A stretch of 8,457 nucleotides of DNA, taken from assembly GCA_003133425.1 (NCBI GenBank), contig PKXI01000292.1, forward strand, positions 1-8,457, given 5' to 3'. This stretch comes from Acidobacteriaceae bacterium (GTDB lineage: Bacteria; Acidobacteriota; Terriglobia; Terriglobales; Acidobacteriaceae). Positions within the stretch are counted from its first letter, which is position 1. Every line of letters begins with the position of its first letter. Both the position numbers and the translations under genes were made by a program. The notes under the pieces were generated by a model. It saw nothing but the letters and a program-made list of their open reading frames with translations, ran no database searches and was not told the DNA's origin. Below are positions 6,214-8,457 of the stretch, one piece after another.

Positions 6214-7119
6214 GTGTTGCACAGTTTTGTCACCAAGACCCTGACGGTGTACCAGGGAAGCGTGTGGCCGCAAAATGGGGGCATGCCGGAGGGCGGCAAA
6301 ATCATCCGCGTCATCCCGGAGTTCTGGCAGCCGCCTCAACATGGGGGTTATTGGGTGAACGGCGAATTCAGTCCCGATGGCCACTATCTCCTCGTCTCGT
6401 GGGGCCAACGAATCGGCGCTTTGCTCTTTGACACGACGAGCTGGGAGCCCGTTACCGATCGACGGTTGTTCCCCCAGAACCTGAAAGAGTACCTTCATTC
6501 TCCTGATTGGAACTTGGGCATCGCCGTAGCCGATGACGGAGATGCCCTGGTCTGGGATGAGCAATCGCATCGCATTGTGTCGAAGCTCCCTGGATTCGGA
6601 GAGCTCGAAGCCCCTCCTGTCATCACAGACCGGGACGGGCATCGCGTTTATACCGCGGGAATGGGGGAGATCCAGTCCGCGGCCTTTTCACCCGACCGCA
6701 CCAGCGTAGCCATCTTTGGCGGCCCCGACGATATCTTCAAGCTGCGCCTGAGCATTTTTGACATTCAGAGCGGGAGAAAAGAGCGCGATCTTCGGCCCGT
6801 GGCGTGGACGTCCTACCCCAGCGGAGGACTGGTCTGGTGGAACGACGGCCACTGGATTCTGGCACCCTATTCAAGCCAGTTTTCGGGCGCCGGAACGGGA
6901 GTTTGGGATTCCAAGACTGGTCGCTTCCTGGGCAACCTCGACTTTTTCGGTTGCGATGCACGCGTGAGCCCCGTCATCGCCGGAACGACGTTGCTGCAGA
7001 CCTGCTTCATGGGCAACGGACACGATGACAAATTGCTCGAATGGAGCGTGGACGGGGTACGAAAACAGATTGAATCTGCTGAAAGCGTGGTCGCGAGCGC
7101 ACAGGATTCTTCTCAATAG
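6214..7119 (+). CDS. WD40-like beta-propeller, C-terminal part of the amber-interrupted gene
   Basis: This is the downstream piece as it would be read from the GTG at 6214 (301 residues); the frame is truly open from 6091. Repeated blade-like units are visible: GEFSPDGHYLLVSW followed by LLFDTTSWEPV, then LHSPDWNLGIAV with LVWDEQSHRIVSKL. Next come AAFSPDRTSVAIFGG with LSIFDIQSGRK, and GLVWWNDGHWILAP with GVWDSKTGRFLGNL; the last unit ends in LLEWSVDGVRKQ. Counting the blade begun before 6214, about six units can be seen, typical of WD40-like/PD40 propellers that bind proteins or ligands. On its own the piece lacks a signal peptide and its start falls inside a blade, so it is unlikely to be a proper independent gene. 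Specific ligand and role are unknown. Confidence 0.6.
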   Translation: MLHSFVTKTLTVYQGSVWPQNGGMPEGGKIIRVIPEFWQPPQHGGYWVNGEFSPDGHYLLVSWGQRIGALLFDTTSWEPVTDRRLFPQNLKEYLHSPDWNLGIAVADDGDALVWDEQSHRIVSKLPGFGELEAPPVITDRDGHRVYTAGMGEIQSAAFSPDRTSVAIFGGPDDIFKLRLSIFDIQSGRKERDLRPVAWTSYPSGGLVWWNDGHWILAPYSSQFSGAGTGVWDSKTGRFLGNLDFFGCDARVSPVIAGTTLLQTCFMGNGHDDKLLEWSVDGVRKQIESAESVVASAQDSSQ

Positions 7120-7198
7120 AACATTGATCCAGGTTGAGGGGTTTTCTTGCCGCGGAGTCATCGCCCGACGCCGGTTAAACATGTCTGTCCGTGTGGTT

Positions 7199-7238
7199 GC
7201 CAACTCGGGAGTTTCTGAATAGTGACTGGCGAGTTGGC
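7199..7238. repeat. 9-bp inverted repeat in the convergent gap
   Basis: GCCAACTCG (7199-7207) is matched exactly by CGAGTTGGC (7230-7238) across 22 bases. It lies between the ends of the propeller gene and the DAHP synthase gene. There is no T-run next to it. It may help end transcription or be chance. Confidence 0.35.
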
Positions 7239-7245
7239 TGTCACA

Positions 7246-7261
7246 CGCCCGGAGCCGGGCG
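7246..7261. terminator. GC-rich hairpin, possible terminator of the DAHP synthase gene
   Basis: CGCCCG (7246-7251) pairs with CGGGCG (7256-7261) around GAGC, within a larger run of alternative GGGCC/CCCGG pairings up to about 7272. It begins about 40 bases past the DAHP synthase stop on the minus strand. It lacks a T-tract, so it is weak as a textbook intrinsic terminator. Confidence 0.35.
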
Positions 7262-7300
7262 CCCCGGGCCGGAGATTCGCTGAATTCTCAACTGGCACTT

Positions 7301-8356
7301 CTACCCGCGTCGTGCCTTCACCGCCGCCGCCAACTCCGCAAGCAATGTTCGCGTTTCGGCCCAGTCGATGCAGCCGTCGGTGATGCTCTGCCCATAAACG
7401 AGCGGCTGGCCGGGGACAAGGGGCTGCGATCCGGCCACCAGGTTGCTCTCGATCATTACGCCGATGATGCGGCGGTCTCCGGCGGCAATCTGGCTGGCTA
7501 CGTCGTGGCCTACGATTGGCTGGCGGCGATAGTCCTTGCTGCTGTTGGCGTGGCTGAAGTCGATCATGATGCGCGGCGCGATGCCGGCCTTTTCCATCTT
7601 CGCCGCGGTGTCGGCTACGCAGTCTGCTGTGTAGTTCACGGTCTTGCGGCCGCCGCGGAGAATGATGTGGCAATCGGGATTGCCTGTCGTGACGAAGATT
7701 GCGGATTGGCCGTGCTTGGTGTGTCCGAGGAAGGTGTGCGAGTGTGCCGCGGAGAGAATGGCGTCGATGGCTACCTGCACGTCACCCGAGGTCGCATTCT
7801 TGAAGCCCACCGGGCAGGAGACGCCTGAGACGAGTTGGCGATGGACCTGGCTCTCGGTGGTACGCGCGCCGATGGCGCCCCAGCTGACGAGGCCGGCGAT
7901 GTACTGCGGCGAAATCATGTCGAGGAATTCGGTTCCGGTGGGCACGCCCATCTCGGCCAGGTCAAGGAGCAGGTGCCGCGCCTGGCGCAGGCCGTCGTTG
8001 ATCTTGTACGACTGATCGAGATAAGGGTCGTTGATGAGGCCCTTCCATCCGATGGTGGTGCGCGGCTTTTCGAAGTACACGCGCATGACGATGCGCAGGT
8101 CGGCGGAAAATTCCGCAATGGCATTGTTGAGCAGCCAGCCGTATTCGCGGGCGGCGGCGGTGTCGTGAATGGAGCATGGCCCTACGAGAACGAGCAGCCT
8201 GGAATCGCGGCCGCCCAGGATTTCGTTGATCTCGTTGCGGGTAGTGAATATGGTTTCCGAGGCGGCCTCGGAGACAGGGAACTCTTCTTCGAGGAAAACA
8301 GGCGGAAGAACCACCTTGGTCCATTGAATGTGAATATCTTCAGTTGTTCGAAGCAT
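7301..8356 (-). CDS. aroG: 3-deoxy-7-phosphoheptulonate synthase (class Ia DAHP synthase)
   Basis: This enzyme condenses phosphoenolpyruvate and erythrose-4-phosphate to DAHP, the first step of the shikimate pathway, in the cytoplasm. The product has 351 residues against 350 for E. coli AroG, and the numbering nearly coincides. Metal ligands Cys61 (GPCSIHD), His269 (DFSHAN), Glu303 (IESN) and Asp327 (SITDGC) are present. So are the substrate residues Arg92, Lys97 (YFEKPRTTIGWKG), Arg165 (GARTTESQ), Lys186 (GFKNATSGD) and Arg234 (LRGG). The start at 8356 has AGGA (8364-8367) 7 bases upstream; the frame opens back to 8404 only through a TTG. The N-terminal extension typical of allosterically regulated class Ia enzymes is kept, and Gly211 suggests tyrosine rather than phenylalanine control. 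The symbol could equally be aroF. No other aromatic-pathway gene is adjacent. Confidence 0.95.
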   Translation of the reverse strand: MLRTTEDIHIQWTKVVLPPVFLEEEFPVSEAASETIFTTRNEINEILGGRDSRLLVLVGPCSIHDTAAAREYGWLLNNAIAEFSADLRIVMRVYFEKPRTTIGWKGLINDPYLDQSYKINDGLRQARHLLLDLAEMGVPTGTEFLDMISPQYIAGLVSWGAIGARTTESQVHRQLVSGVSCPVGFKNATSGDVQVAIDAILSAAHSHTFLGHTKHGQSAIFVTTGNPDCHIILRGGRKTVNYTADCVADTAAKMEKAGIAPRIMIDFSHANSSKDYRRQPIVGHDVASQIAAGDRRIIGVMIESNLVAGSQPLVPGQPLVYGQSITDGCIDWAETRTLLAELAAAVKARRG

Positions 8357-8457
8357 GGCTCTTTCCTGGCGCTTTGTGGCTCGTTGGGGGAACAGTGGAG
8401 GCAAATGCCCCTCTATAAAATCTATCAGTCTGCTGTGGAGGATGTCCCAACCATAGT

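Larger units (their letters stand above)
5497..7119 (+). pseudogene. Full-length secreted beta-propeller gene interrupted by one in-frame TAG
   Basis: Apart from the TAG at 6088-6090, the frame stays open from 5497 to 7119, which would give 540 residues. The 41 codons between the TAG and the next usual start (GTG 6214) read as normal protein: IATRIFKPDRV, PPEEVRNLDLPVP, then LTISPNGSIG, the beginning of the first propeller blade. Those codons contain no ATG and no clear ribosome-binding site. The simplest reading is a point nonsense mutation, for example CAG, GAG or AAG to TAG. A sequencing error, read-through or true separation into two genes are alternatives. No frameshift or insertion is needed to restore the gene. 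Confidence 0.7.

Noticed and set aside
8412..8450. Possible promoter for the DAHP synthase gene (TTGGGA with GATAGA, or TATAGA)
   Set aside because: Matches are poor and several registers fit equally badly; the window ends too close to judge.

Overview
The window is moderately GC-rich bacterial chromosome (judged by eye, not computed) with six recognisable loci and no tRNA, rRNA, CRISPR array, phage gene or insertion sequence. LpxB and an RlpA-type protein point to a Gram-negative envelope. The secreted M1-like/TPR protein and the WD40-like propeller protein remind me of Acidobacteriota (Terriglobia). That placement is an inference from protein style; nothing here proves it.

Layout. 1-295 is a non-coding leader with two clear dyads. 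296-847 (+) encodes an RlpA-like double-psi beta-barrel wall protein. A perfect 26-bp palindrome at 869-894 separates it from the convergent minus-strand pair lpxB (4236-3004) and a secreted M1-aminopeptidase-like protein with C-terminal TPRs (2938-917), which are 65 bp apart and probably co-transcribed. From the divergent gap at 4237-4425 the plus strand carries a secreted protein with an LprI/DUF1311-like C-terminus (4426-5394). It is followed by a secreted beta-propeller gene (5497-7119) split by an in-frame TAG at 6088-6090. A convergent gap with two dyads (7120-7300) separates that gene from a class Ia DAHP synthase on the minus strand (8356-7301), whose upstream region runs to the window edge.

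How the genes relate. DAHP synthase is core aromatic amino-acid metabolism. Most of the rest is envelope or periplasm: lipid A synthesis, a murein-binding or murein-cleaving barrel, a lysozyme-inhibitor-like protein, a propeller and an M1-fold protein. I see no defence system, biosynthetic cluster or other self-contained new system.

The two strongest surprises are these. The M1-like protein has lost two of its three zinc ligands, the general base and the catalytic tyrosine, so it should be a pseudo-peptidase. The propeller gene is one continuous frame broken only by an amber codon. Several starts are placed downstream of the longest open frame because the longer versions begin with TTG or lack a ribosome-binding site.
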